DNA of 64,000 nt from Bacteroidales bacterium 52_46 (lineage in GTDB: Bacteria; Bacteroidota; Bacteroidia; Bacteroidales; Muribaculaceae), in the NCBI GenBank assembly GCA_001915385.1, contig MNQK01000029.1, positions 1 through 64,000 on the forward strand, read 5' to 3'. The notes beneath the pieces were generated by a model. The model was not told the DNA's origin. It saw only the letters and a program-made list of their open reading frames with translations, and did no database searches. This document shows, piece by piece, positions 16,311 to 24,094 of the stretch. Made by a program: the position numbers and the translations under genes. The stretch's first letter is position 1; each line of letters starts with the position of its first letter.

Positions 16311-17219
16311 TTAACGGTTTCGGATGTTGGATATCATTATTTCTGAAATATAGCCTCTGCCAGACCCTTTAGAGTTAATAGCTCTTGGTGCCAATACACG
16401 TTTTATATTAAACTTTCTATAAAGATTATCAAAGAAGTCGTCATTATTATTGGTATTCTGTGGGTCTGAGTTGCTTGCCATGAATATTGACTTTTTCAAA
16501 GCAATTCTATCGCAGAAATTTTTAAGTCTCGTTTGCTCTGCATCATCGAATCCATCCTTGGAATAAGAGGTGAAATAAGATGTGTCGGATAGAGGACGAT
16601 ATGGCGGATCCATATAAAACAATGAGTCGGGACCGGCGTAATGTTCTGTCTGTTCGAAATCGCCGCATAATATCTCTACTTTCTGAAGCAACCCGGAGTC
16701 TGCTCTTAGTGTGGTTTCATCGCAAATGAGAGGTGTGGAATATCGTCCGTGGGGCACATTGAATTTTCCTTTGGAATTAACCCGATACAGGCCGTTAAAG
16801 CATGTTCTGTTAAGGAAAATGAATAATGCCGCTGTCTCCACATCTGAATTATTCTCATTATTGAATTGATTCCTTTGAGTAAGGAAGTAATCTTTTCGAT
16901 TATCTTCGTCAAGAACTGTATATTCTATCTGCATACGGGATAGTTGTGTGATAAGGCTTTCCACATCATGTTTTATCACTCGATATGTGCATATTAGTTC
17001 GGCATTAATGTCATTGATTATTGCGTTTTCTATATTTGGATATTCCTGCAATATCCAGAATAACACAGCTCCTCCGCCCACAAACGGTTCCACATAAGTC
17101 AGTGACTTACGTTGTGAAAAGTCGTGTGGAAGTGACTTCTTGATGTCCCCGAGAAGTCTTGTTTTTCCGCCGGCCCATTTTACGAACGGTTTTGCAAGAT
17201 ATGTATTGGTTATACTCAT
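16311..17219 (-). CDS. dpnM: Dam-family adenine-N6 DNA methyltransferase (DpnM-like)
   Basis: This 302-residue alpha-class methyltransferase is of the D12 (Dam) type. The N-terminal FVKWAGGKTRLL and PFVGGGAV (45-52) bind S-adenosylmethionine, and DPPYRPL (204-210) is the catalytic motif. TCFNGLYRVNSKGKFNVP is the Dam/DpnM target-recognition region. It methylates adenine in GATC in duplex DNA and protects the host from the downstream endonuclease. It is the first gene of the three-gene restriction-modification operon. A TAAATTTG -7-like box lies just upstream at 17238-17245 but lacks a well-spaced -33 element. Confidence 0.93.
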   Translation of the reverse strand: MSITNTYLAKPFVKWAGGKTRLLGDIKKSLPHDFSQRKSLTYVEPFVGGGAVLFWILQEYPNIENAIINDINAELICTYRVIKHDVESLITQLSRMQIEYTVLDEDNRKDYFLTQRNQFNNENNSDVETAALFIFLNRTCFNGLYRVNSKGKFNVPHGRYSTPLICDETTLRADSGLLQKVEILCGDFEQTEHYAGPDSLFYMDPPYRPLSDTSYFTSYSKDGFDDAEQTRLKNFCDRIALKKSIFMASNSDPQNTNNNDDFFDNLYRKFNIKRVLAPRAINSKGSGRGYISEIMISNIRNR

Positions 17220-17348
17220 GAATCAATATATTCTTCACAAATTTAGCATTTTTTTGTCAATATATATGCCGTGACGAATATATTTGAATGATATGTCGGT
17301 ATAATTATGACAATCAATCTGACCGGATTGTATGCGGATTGCTGCTGT

Positions 17349-18590
17349 TTAGATGAGCGAGAGGTATTTTTCGGCTATGTCGCGGGCGTTGAAGCGTTGG
17401 CGGATTATTTCGTGTTGTTTTTCGCGGTCGAGGTTGGCTGTCAGGGCCCAGCGTATGCCTTCGGCTACGTCGCGCGGATTGCAGTATTCGGCTATGTAGC
17501 CTGTGACTTTGTGGTCGATTATGTCAATCTGTCCGCCCCTGCCGAACGATACGGGGGTGGCTCCGGCCGACATACCTTCGATAAGCGTGCCTCCGAGGGT
17601 CTCGTAGAGTGACGTCGACAGGATGACATCGGTCTGTACGAGAAGCTGGTGGAGCGAAGTGTGGTCGCTGATAGTGCCGCATGCCACGTGGGGGAAACGG
17701 AGTTTCTGAAACAGGTCTTCGCGGTCGGTCTTGCCGAAGAAAACCGCTATGGTGCCTGCTGCGATTTCGGGTGACTCGTCCATGAGTATGTTGAGCGCGT
17801 CGATGGCGTAAGGAAGTCCTTTCACGGGGTCGTCGAGCTTCGCGGCTCCGAATGCTATTATATGTTTGAACTGCCGGCGTGTCTGCGAGGTGAACGGTTT
17901 GTCGGATACGGTGCGGAACATGTCGGAGGGGAATGCGTTGTGTATCACCGTGATTTCCTTGTCGCGCAGCAACGAGCTCTTTTGCGCGCACTGTTTCACC
18001 CAGTTGCTTACGGCCACGAATTTTATGTCGGTCTTGCTGTAGAGCGCTTTTTTCCTGAGCCATATTTTGTGCGACAGGTCGCCGGGCGATGACTTTGCGC
18101 CGAGATAGGGGCAGTCGCCGCATTGGGCGTGGTAGCGGTCGCACGAATAGGGATGGTGGCATATTCCGGTCATGCACCAGAGGTCGTGCATGGTCCATAC
18201 GACAGGTTTGCCCATGTTGCAGATGCGCTGCATCTCATTCAGTGATACTGTGGCCTGGTTGACCCAGTTTACAAAGATTGCATCGGCTTTCTTCACGAGC
18301 GGGTGGCGGTGTATGTTCATGCCGGTCGAGCCTGTAGATATTTTGAACAGGTCGCGGCGGTTGAAGCCGTTGCGGGTGATGATGCCTATGCGCTCCTGTA
18401 TGAATCGCCAGCCGCGCACGGGCCGCGTGCCTATCTGATGCACGTGCGGGTCATCACCTATTTTGTTGAACACCAGCATGTCGGCTTCATGTCCGAGCGC
18501 CTGCAGGGCTTTCATCAGCCGGTAGGTGACAATCGCAGCGCCCCCGAGTAGGTCGTTGTGGCTCAGCAATACGATACGTTTCTTTTCCAT
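17349..18590 (-). CDS. GT4-family glycosyltransferase
   Basis: This 413-residue GT-B fold enzyme has the N-terminal donor-independent motif LLGGAAIVTYRLMKAL and the C-terminal ETLGGTLIEGMSAGATPV, which contains the E-x7-E signature of GT4. It transfers a sugar from a nucleotide donor, probably to a surface polysaccharide or lipid-linked glycan, at the cytoplasmic face of the membrane. It lies 16 bases after the flippase gene, which supports a role in polysaccharide assembly. The acceptor and sugar cannot be read from the sequence. Confidence 0.9.
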   Translation of the reverse strand: MEKKRIVLLSHNDLLGGAAIVTYRLMKALQALGHEADMLVFNKIGDDPHVHQIGTRPVRGWRFIQERIGIITRNGFNRRDLFKISTGSTGMNIHRHPLVKKADAIFVNWVNQATVSLNEMQRICNMGKPVVWTMHDLWCMTGICHHPYSCDRYHAQCGDCPYLGAKSSPGDLSHKIWLRKKALYSKTDIKFVAVSNWVKQCAQKSSLLRDKEITVIHNAFPSDMFRTVSDKPFTSQTRRQFKHIIAFGAAKLDDPVKGLPYAIDALNILMDESPEIAAGTIAVFFGKTDREDLFQKLRFPHVACGTISDHTSLHQLLVQTDVILSTSLYETLGGTLIEGMSAGATPVSFGRGGQIDIIDHKVTGYIAEYCNPRDVAEGIRWALTANLDREKQHEIIRQRFNARDIAEKYLSLI

Positions 18591-18606
18591 AATCGCCTTG
18601 ATTACG

Positions 18607-20082
18607 TCATTTTTTAACAGGACGGGCCAATGGCTTTTCTTTTATCCAGATGAGTGCCCCGAAGGCTATGAGAAGCACGCCGCGCACCGTGAAATCGAGT
18701 ATCTCGATGCCGGTGGTGATGAGTATCGCTCCCCCGTAGAGTGCCGCCGCGCACAGTATGTATAGGCTCAGGCGGGGCAGGTCGTAGTTGATGGGGTATT
18801 TTTTCTGACCGATGAGATACGATGCCGCCATCATGGCGCCGTAGCAGCAGAACGCTGCCCAGGCGCAGGCCATGTAGCCGTAGCGGGGCACGAACAGTAT
18901 GTTGATGGCGAGGGTGATGGCCAGTCCGCCGAGGGAGAACCATGTGCCCCATATCGTGCGGTCGGTGAGTTTGTACCACAGCGACAGGTTGAAGAATATG
19001 CCGAAGAAGAATTCGGCGGCCATCACTATCGGCACCACGCGCAGGCCGGAGAAGTAGCGCGGCGAGATGAAATATTTGAGCACGTCGAGGAAGAACATCA
19101 CCCCGAGGAAGATGAACAGCCCGAAGATGACGAAAAATTTCATTGCGTCGGCGTATGCGCGGCGTTTGTCGCCTCCTCCCTCCTTGTTCCTGTCGAAGAT
19201 GAATGGTTCGTAGGCGAAACGGAACGCCTGTATGAACATCACCATGACGATGGCTATCTTGTAGTTGGCGCCGTAGATACCGAGCTGTTGCGAAGCGTCG
19301 GCCGGGTCGTCGACCAGAAACGGCAGCAGTATCTTGTCGATGGTCTGGTTCATGATGCCGGCCACGCCGAGTATCAGCAGCGGGAAGCTGTAGCGTATCA
19401 TCTCGCGCCACAGACGGCCGTTGAAGCTGTAGCTTACGCGCAGTTCGGGCATGAGAAGAAGCAATATCGCCATCGACGACAGCAGATTGGCCAGGAATAT
19501 GTAGCCTATGCCGAATCCGGGGTCGTAGAACCAGTCGATAAGCCCGGGGGCATGCTCCTGTATCCACGGGCAGAGTATGAGGAAGAAGAGGTTGAGGCCT
19601 ATATTGAGGCCGATGTTGACGAATTTGAGTGTGGCGAAGCGCACGGGCCTCTTTTTGTAGCGGAGATAGGAGAATGGTATCGAGCAGTAGGCGTCGAGCC
19701 CCACTGCGATTGCCATCATCCAGATGAACGACGGGTGGTCGCCGCAGTTGAGCGCGTCGGCTATCTGCGGGGAGAAGAGACATGCCACGATGATGAAGAG
19801 CATCGAGGAGGTACCTACCGATATGAGTGTCGTAGAGTAGACCTGCGTGGGGTTGTTCCACCGCTCATGGTTGGCGAACCGGAAAAATCCCGTCTCCATG
19901 CCGTAGAGCAGTATGATGAGCACCAGCGCCACGTAGGCGTAGATGTTGGTGACAATACCGTACTGCTCGGCGGGAAACAGATATGTGTACATCGGCACCA
20001 GGCACCAGTTAAGGAACCGGCCCACGATACTGCTCACACCATATATGGCAGTATCCTTCATCAAACTCTTTACTCCTGCCAC
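18607..20082 (-). CDS. Polysaccharide flippase (Wzx/MOP family)
   Basis: This 491-residue polytopic inner-membrane protein has about 12-14 hydrophobic segments from residue 10 to the C-terminus. The N-terminal DTAIYGVSSIVGRFLNWCLVPMYTYLF is typical of Wzx-like oligosaccharide exporters in the MOP superfamily, which move lipid-linked glycans across the inner membrane. It lies between the branching enzyme (9 bases) and a GT4 glycosyltransferase, so the three form one minus-strand operon. The high GC content matches the core genome. Confidence 0.9.
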   Translation of the reverse strand: MAGVKSLMKDTAIYGVSSIVGRFLNWCLVPMYTYLFPAEQYGIVTNIYAYVALVLIILLYGMETGFFRFANHERWNNPTQVYSTTLISVGTSSMLFIIVACLFSPQIADALNCGDHPSFIWMMAIAVGLDAYCSIPFSYLRYKKRPVRFATLKFVNIGLNIGLNLFFLILCPWIQEHAPGLIDWFYDPGFGIGYIFLANLLSSMAILLLLMPELRVSYSFNGRLWREMIRYSFPLLILGVAGIMNQTIDKILLPFLVDDPADASQQLGIYGANYKIAIVMVMFIQAFRFAYEPFIFDRNKEGGGDKRRAYADAMKFFVIFGLFIFLGVMFFLDVLKYFISPRYFSGLRVVPIVMAAEFFFGIFFNLSLWYKLTDRTIWGTWFSLGGLAITLAINILFVPRYGYMACAWAAFCCYGAMMAASYLIGQKKYPINYDLPRLSLYILCAAALYGGAILITTGIEILDFTVRGVLLIAFGALIWIKEKPLARPVKK

Positions 20083-20091
20083 AGTGCTGCG

Positions 20092-22146
20092 TTATTTCTT
20101 TTTAGGAGTTTTTGCGCTTTCAGTCTTCGGCGTGCGTTTGGCCGGCGTGCGGTCGAGGCGGAGCACCTGCGCCGAGCGTGCGGGCAGATACAGTTTGAGC
20201 CATTCCTTGCCTGTCGGGGCATACAGCTCGTCGTGCTGCGTGAGATGCTCCACGCTGTCGTCGATGTTGCCGAATCCGCCGTACTGCTTGTCGTCGGACG
20301 ACAGCACAACCTTGTACTTGCCTGCCGGAGCGAGTATGCCGTAGCCGGTGAACGACTTGAACGGGCTGAAGTTGAACACGAACACGAGGTCGCCGCGACG
20401 GAATGCAAGCACCTGGTCGTCGTCCTTCTCCCACAGCTTCTCGATGCTGAGTGCCTGGAAGTTGATGACGCGGCTCACAAGCTCGACCATAGCGTTGTCA
20501 AACGCGTTGAGATACTTGTATTTCAGGTCCTGGCGGTCGACAAGGTCCCATTGGCGGCGGGCATACTTGTAGCTCCAGCCGTTGCCTTCGCGGGGGAAGT
20601 CGATCCACTCGGGGTGGCCGAACTCGTTGCCCATGAAGTTGAGGTAGCCGCCGTTGATGGTGGCGAGGGTGACGAGACGTATCATCTTGTGCAGCGCGAT
20701 GCCTCGGTCGACGGTCATATTGTTGTCACCGACCATCATGTGCCAGTACATCTGGTCGTCGATGAGACGGAATATCACCGTCTTGTCGCCTACGAGCGCC
20801 TGGTCGTGGCTTTCGACGTATGATATTGTCTTCTCGTCGCTTCGGCGGTTGGTGAGTTCCCAGAATATCGAGGTTGGGTGCCAGTCCTCGTCTTTTTTCT
20901 CCTTGAGAGTCTTTATCCAGTAGTCGGGTATGCCCATGGCCATGCGGTAATCGAAACCGATGCCGCCGTCCTTGATTTTCACGGCGAGACCGGGCATGCC
21001 GCTCATCTCCTCGGCTATGGTGATGGCGTTGTGGTTGACGGCGTGTATCAGTTTGTTGGCGAGAGTGAGGTATGTGATGGCGTTGACGTCCTGTGCGCCG
21101 TTGTAGTAGTCGCCATACGAGCAGTATGCCTGTCCGAGGCCGTGGTCGTAGTAGAGCATCGAGGTCACGCCGTCGAAACGGAAGCCGTCGAATTTGAATT
21201 CCTCAAGCCAGTATTTGCAGTTGGAGAGGAGGAAATGCAGCACCTCGTTCTTGCCGTAGTCGAAGCAGAGCGAGTCCCATGCCGGGTGCTCGCGGCGGTG
21301 GTCGCCGTAGAAGTACTGGTTGTATGAGCCGTCGAGGCGTCCTAAGCCCTCGTTCTCGTTCTTGACGGCGTGGGAGTGCACTATGTCCATGATTACGGCT
21401 ATGCCGAGTTCGTGAGCCTTGTCGATGAGGCTCTTAAGCTCTTCGGGGGTGCCGAATCGGCTTGAGGGGGCGAAGAAACTCGACACGTGGTAGCCGAACG
21501 AGCCGTAATACGGGTGCTCCTGTATGGCCATTATCTGTATGGCGTTGTAGCCGTCGGCATGAATGCGGGGCAGTATGTTGTCGCGGAATTCCACGTAGGT
21601 GCCTACGCCTTCGCGCTGCTGCGCCATGCCTATGTGGCATTCGTAGATGAGCAGCGGACGCGTGTCGGGCACGAAGCTCTCCACTTTCCATTCGTATGCT
21701 TTCTTCGGGGTCCACACCTGCGCTGAGAAGATATGGCTCTGCTCGTCCTGCACGACGCGTGTGGCGTAGGCGGGGATGCGTTCGCCTTCGCCGCCGTCCC
21801 AGTGTACTTTCATCTTATACAGCTGGCCATGCTTCATACCCCGCGGACCTACACGCAGTTCCCACACGCCGTTGTCGAGGCGTTTGAGAGCGTATTTGGG
21901 CGACTCCTGCCAATCGGAAAAATCGCCGATAAGCGTGATGGCGGTAGCGTTGGGCGCCCATTCGCGGAACACCCAGCCCTTGTCGTCGCGATGAAGGCCG
22001 AAATAATTGTGTGCGTTGGCAAATCCTTCAAGATTGCGGTTCCCTTTTATGAGTTCTTTTTCTTTTCTGACGGCATCTTCATGGCGCCCTTCGATAGCGG
22101 GAGCATACGGCTCAAGCCACGGGTCATTTTTGATAATATTAAGCAT
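20092..22146 (-). CDS. glgB: 1,4-alpha-glucan branching enzyme
   Basis: GH13 branching enzyme that adds alpha-1,6 branches to glycogen. The start chosen is ATG 22146 (MLNIIKNDPWLEPY), giving 684 residues; the longer frame runs into the inverted-repeat element upstream. A CBM48-type N-terminal domain precedes the barrel. Catalytic residues are Asp325 in FRFDGVTSM, Glu379 in IAEEMSG and Asp448 in VESHDQA. The C-terminus ends in a lysine-rich tail (KRTPKTESAKTPKKK). It heads an operon with a flippase and a glycosyltransferase, an unusual pairing that may only reflect shared transcription. Confidence 0.93.
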   Translation of the reverse strand: MLNIIKNDPWLEPYAPAIEGRHEDAVRKEKELIKGNRNLEGFANAHNYFGLHRDDKGWVFREWAPNATAITLIGDFSDWQESPKYALKRLDNGVWELRVGPRGMKHGQLYKMKVHWDGGEGERIPAYATRVVQDEQSHIFSAQVWTPKKAYEWKVESFVPDTRPLLIYECHIGMAQQREGVGTYVEFRDNILPRIHADGYNAIQIMAIQEHPYYGSFGYHVSSFFAPSSRFGTPEELKSLIDKAHELGIAVIMDIVHSHAVKNENEGLGRLDGSYNQYFYGDHRREHPAWDSLCFDYGKNEVLHFLLSNCKYWLEEFKFDGFRFDGVTSMLYYDHGLGQAYCSYGDYYNGAQDVNAITYLTLANKLIHAVNHNAITIAEEMSGMPGLAVKIKDGGIGFDYRMAMGIPDYWIKTLKEKKDEDWHPTSIFWELTNRRSDEKTISYVESHDQALVGDKTVIFRLIDDQMYWHMMVGDNNMTVDRGIALHKMIRLVTLATINGGYLNFMGNEFGHPEWIDFPREGNGWSYKYARRQWDLVDRQDLKYKYLNAFDNAMVELVSRVINFQALSIEKLWEKDDDQVLAFRRGDLVFVFNFSPFKSFTGYGILAPAGKYKVVLSSDDKQYGGFGNIDDSVEHLTQHDELYAPTGKEWLKLYLPARSAQVLRLDRTPAKRTPKTESAKTPKKK

Positions 22147-22290
22147 ATACGGTTTATAAGAATGTTGCAACAAAAGCCCCGGTGCGGTTGTCGCCAAGTC
22201 CGGCGGCTTATTTCCCACAAACATAACCATTTTTTTCGACAGCGCAAAATTTTTCTTCACCGAAGCTAATACAAAACTAAATTTCACCAT

Positions 22291-22438
22291 TAGAGAGTGT
22301 TGCAAAACTTCCAATGGTAGGGACGCACGGCCTGTGCATCCGGAAGGAGATGATTGATTATCAGTGTATTATCGGACGCATAGGCCGTGCGTCCCTACTT
22401 TGTTAGCCGAAATTTCGAAGTTTTGTAACAACCTCTTT
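22291..22438. repeat. Inverted-repeat (MITE-like) element, left copy
   Basis: The core arms TAGGGACGCACGGCCTGTGCATCCG (stated as positions 22318-22342) and 22373-22397 are inverted. Outer arms around 22297-22310 (GTTGCAAAACTTC) and 22417-22432 (GAAGTTTTGTAACAAC) extend the palindrome. A closely matching element lies at 29914-30046. There is no open frame inside. It fills most of the 393-base gap between glgB and the RhuM gene. Confidence 0.85.
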
Positions 22439-22481
22439 AGGGGGGGGTAATAAAAATCTTCTCCTTGCCTCTCCCGACTCA

Positions 22482-22501
22482 CATAAAATTGATTATCTTT
22501 G
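22482..22501 (+). promoter_or_regulatory. Shared upstream word with -7-like box, RhuM gene
   Basis: The 20-base word CATAAAATTGATTATCTTTG ends in TATCTTTG, a match to the TAnnTTTG -7 box, 38 bases before the RhuM ATG. The identical word occurs at 27982-28001 before the Fic gene. No ideal -33 element is present at either copy. Confidence 0.5.
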
Positions 22502-22539
22502 TAATCAAAGAATTATCCCAAGACATATCACTAATCTTT

Positions 22540-23544
22540 ATGGATAACGGGCAGATTATATTATTTCAGACACAGAGTGGCGAAACGAAGATTGAGGTCA
22601 GGCTTTCCAATGAGACTGTGTGGCTTACGGCTGACCAGATGGCTGAACTGTTTCAACGTAATAAGTCGACTATTTCAAGACATATCAGGAATGTGTTTGA
22701 TAGCGGAGAGCTGGAGCAGACCCGAACTGTTGCATTTTTTGCAACAGTTCAAAATGAAGGCGACCGGAAAGTAGAAAGGAGCCTTGCATATTATAATCTC
22801 GATATGATTATCAGCGTGGGTTACCGTGTCAATTCGCATCGCGGTGTTCAGTTCAGACAATGGGCTACTCAGGTGTTGAAGGAATATATGGTCAAGGGAT
22901 TTGTCCTTAATGATGAATTGTTGAAGAATGCAGGCAAAGGGAATTATTTCGATGAGCTGTTGGCCCGGATACGCGATATACGTAGCTCGGAGAAAGTATT
23001 TTATCGCAAGGTGCTTGAAATATACGCACTGAGCATTGATTATGATCCCCGTATGTCCATTACGCAGCAATTCTTCAAGACCGTGCAAAACAAGATGCAT
23101 TTTGCCGCTCACGGGCATACAGCTGCCGAAGTAATCTATGACCGTGCAGACGCCGAAAAGGATTTTATGGGACTGACAACATGGCGCGGAGCGTTGCCTA
23201 CCCGGCATGAGGCTGAAGTTGCTAAAAATTATCTTTCGGAGGAAGAAGTAGATATGCTCAATCGTATTGTTAACCTATATCTCGATTTTGCTGAACTTCA
23301 GGCCAAGAGCCATGTCCCGATGTATATGAAGGACTGGATTAAGAAACTTGATGACTTCCTCTCGTTGTCAGGTAAAGAGTTGCTTACACATGCCGGAACT
23401 GTCTCAGCTGAAGTTGCCAGATTGAAAGCCAACGAGGAATACGACAAATTCCGGGAGCGTGCCCAATTTCAGCTTTCTCCTGTTGAAATGCACTTTATTG
23501 AAGCTTTTGAAGCTGAGCGAAAGCGCGTGGAAGGCATAAAATAA
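22540..23544 (+). CDS. RhuM-family protein
   Basis: The 334-residue protein starts at ATG 22540 (MDNGQIILFQTQSGETKIEV). The N-terminal block RLSNETVWLTADQMAELFQRNKSTISRHI includes a helix-turn-helix-like segment, and RSLAYYNLDMIISVGYRVNSHRGVQFRQWAT is the signature of RhuM (virulence RhuM), first noted on Salmonella SPI-3. The biochemical role is unknown; homologues are common on genomic islands and near defence genes. It opens the accessory segment between the two inverted-repeat elements and has its own terminator at 23571. No secretion signal is present, so it is cytosolic. Confidence 0.9.
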   Translation: MDNGQIILFQTQSGETKIEVRLSNETVWLTADQMAELFQRNKSTISRHIRNVFDSGELEQTRTVAFFATVQNEGDRKVERSLAYYNLDMIISVGYRVNSHRGVQFRQWATQVLKEYMVKGFVLNDELLKNAGKGNYFDELLARIRDIRSSEKVFYRKVLEIYALSIDYDPRMSITQQFFKTVQNKMHFAAHGHTAAEVIYDRADAEKDFMGLTTWRGALPTRHEAEVAKNYLSEEEVDMLNRIVNLYLDFAELQAKSHVPMYMKDWIKKLDDFLSLSGKELLTHAGTVSAEVARLKANEEYDKFRERAQFQLSPVEMHFIEAFEAERKRVEGIK

Positions 23545-23570
23545 TAGCGACCGGTACGATCATCAAATCA

Positions 23571-23608
23571 GTGCGGTTCACTTCGGTAACGAGTGAACTG
23601 CACTTTTT
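23571..23608 (+). terminator. Rho-independent terminator after RhuM gene
   Basis: A 12-bp stem GTGCGGTTCACT (23571-23582) pairs with AGTGAACTGCAC (23592-23603) with one mismatch, followed by TTTTT. Confidence 0.9.
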
Positions 23609-23685
23609 CAGTGGTGGCGCGCGTTGACTGCTGCGTACCATAGCAGGATAATTTATTATTTAGCAATAACTTTCGCGGTATTTTA

Positions 23686-23715
23686 TTGCATTATAGTGAA
23701 AAATGTTTAACTTTG
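23686..23715 (+). promoter_or_regulatory. Bacteroidota-type promoter
   Basis: A TTG (23686-23688), 19 bases, and TAACTTTG (23708-23715) match the consensus. It lies about 380 bases before the first BspA-like gene, so it drives either a long leader or the short RNA candidate just downstream. Confidence 0.55.
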
Positions 23716-23721
23716 CCGGTG

Positions 23722-23777
23722 CATGTCGTCCGCGGAGGCCCGATGTGGGCTGAGGGGCGGGGTGCTGACATTTTTTT
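23722..23777 (+). ncRNA. Candidate small RNA or attenuated leader
   Basis: Directly after a promoter-like site, the transcript would fold with a closing stem at TGTC (23724-23727)/GACA (23767-23770) and an internal hairpin 23737-23741/23747-23751, and end in seven T residues (23771-23777). That is the layout of a roughly 55-nt terminated RNA. The closing stem is short and no known RNA family is recognised. Confidence 0.3.
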
Positions 23778-24094
23778 GAAAGCGTTTACCATAGCGCTCT
23801 TTCTTGACAGTTAGAAACTTCGCAACTTTCATTGATACGTCAGGAATGAGGCAGCGGTAGATGGCTTATGTGGATATGTATTTACACTGATCCGTGGCGG
23901 CGATGCGCGAGCATTGCACCGTCGGACAGTCAGCATATTTGCGTGAGGCCTCTGCACGTTGCCCGTTCAACGTATCAGGGCAATGCGAAGGCCTCTAACT
24001 GTGGGACGGGCAACAGGTACTGACCTTGCGCTTTTTGTTTATCCGATACCATTAACGCCGACGAGGAGGTCCCGACGCACACATTTTTTGCACT
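23778..24094 (+). other. Structured leader upstream of BspA-like gene
   Basis: This stretch has no gene. It contains a strong stem-loop at 23945-23995 with arms GAGGCCT and TTGCCC pairing with GGGCAA and AGGCCTC. The start codon of the BspA-like gene follows an AT-rich stretch at 24085-24094. Confidence 0.4.

Noticed and set aside
19288..20823. Long open frame on the plus strand across the flippase and glgB genes
   Set aside because: It is antisense to two clearly recognisable genes and its protein has no domain; high GC content creates such shadow frames.
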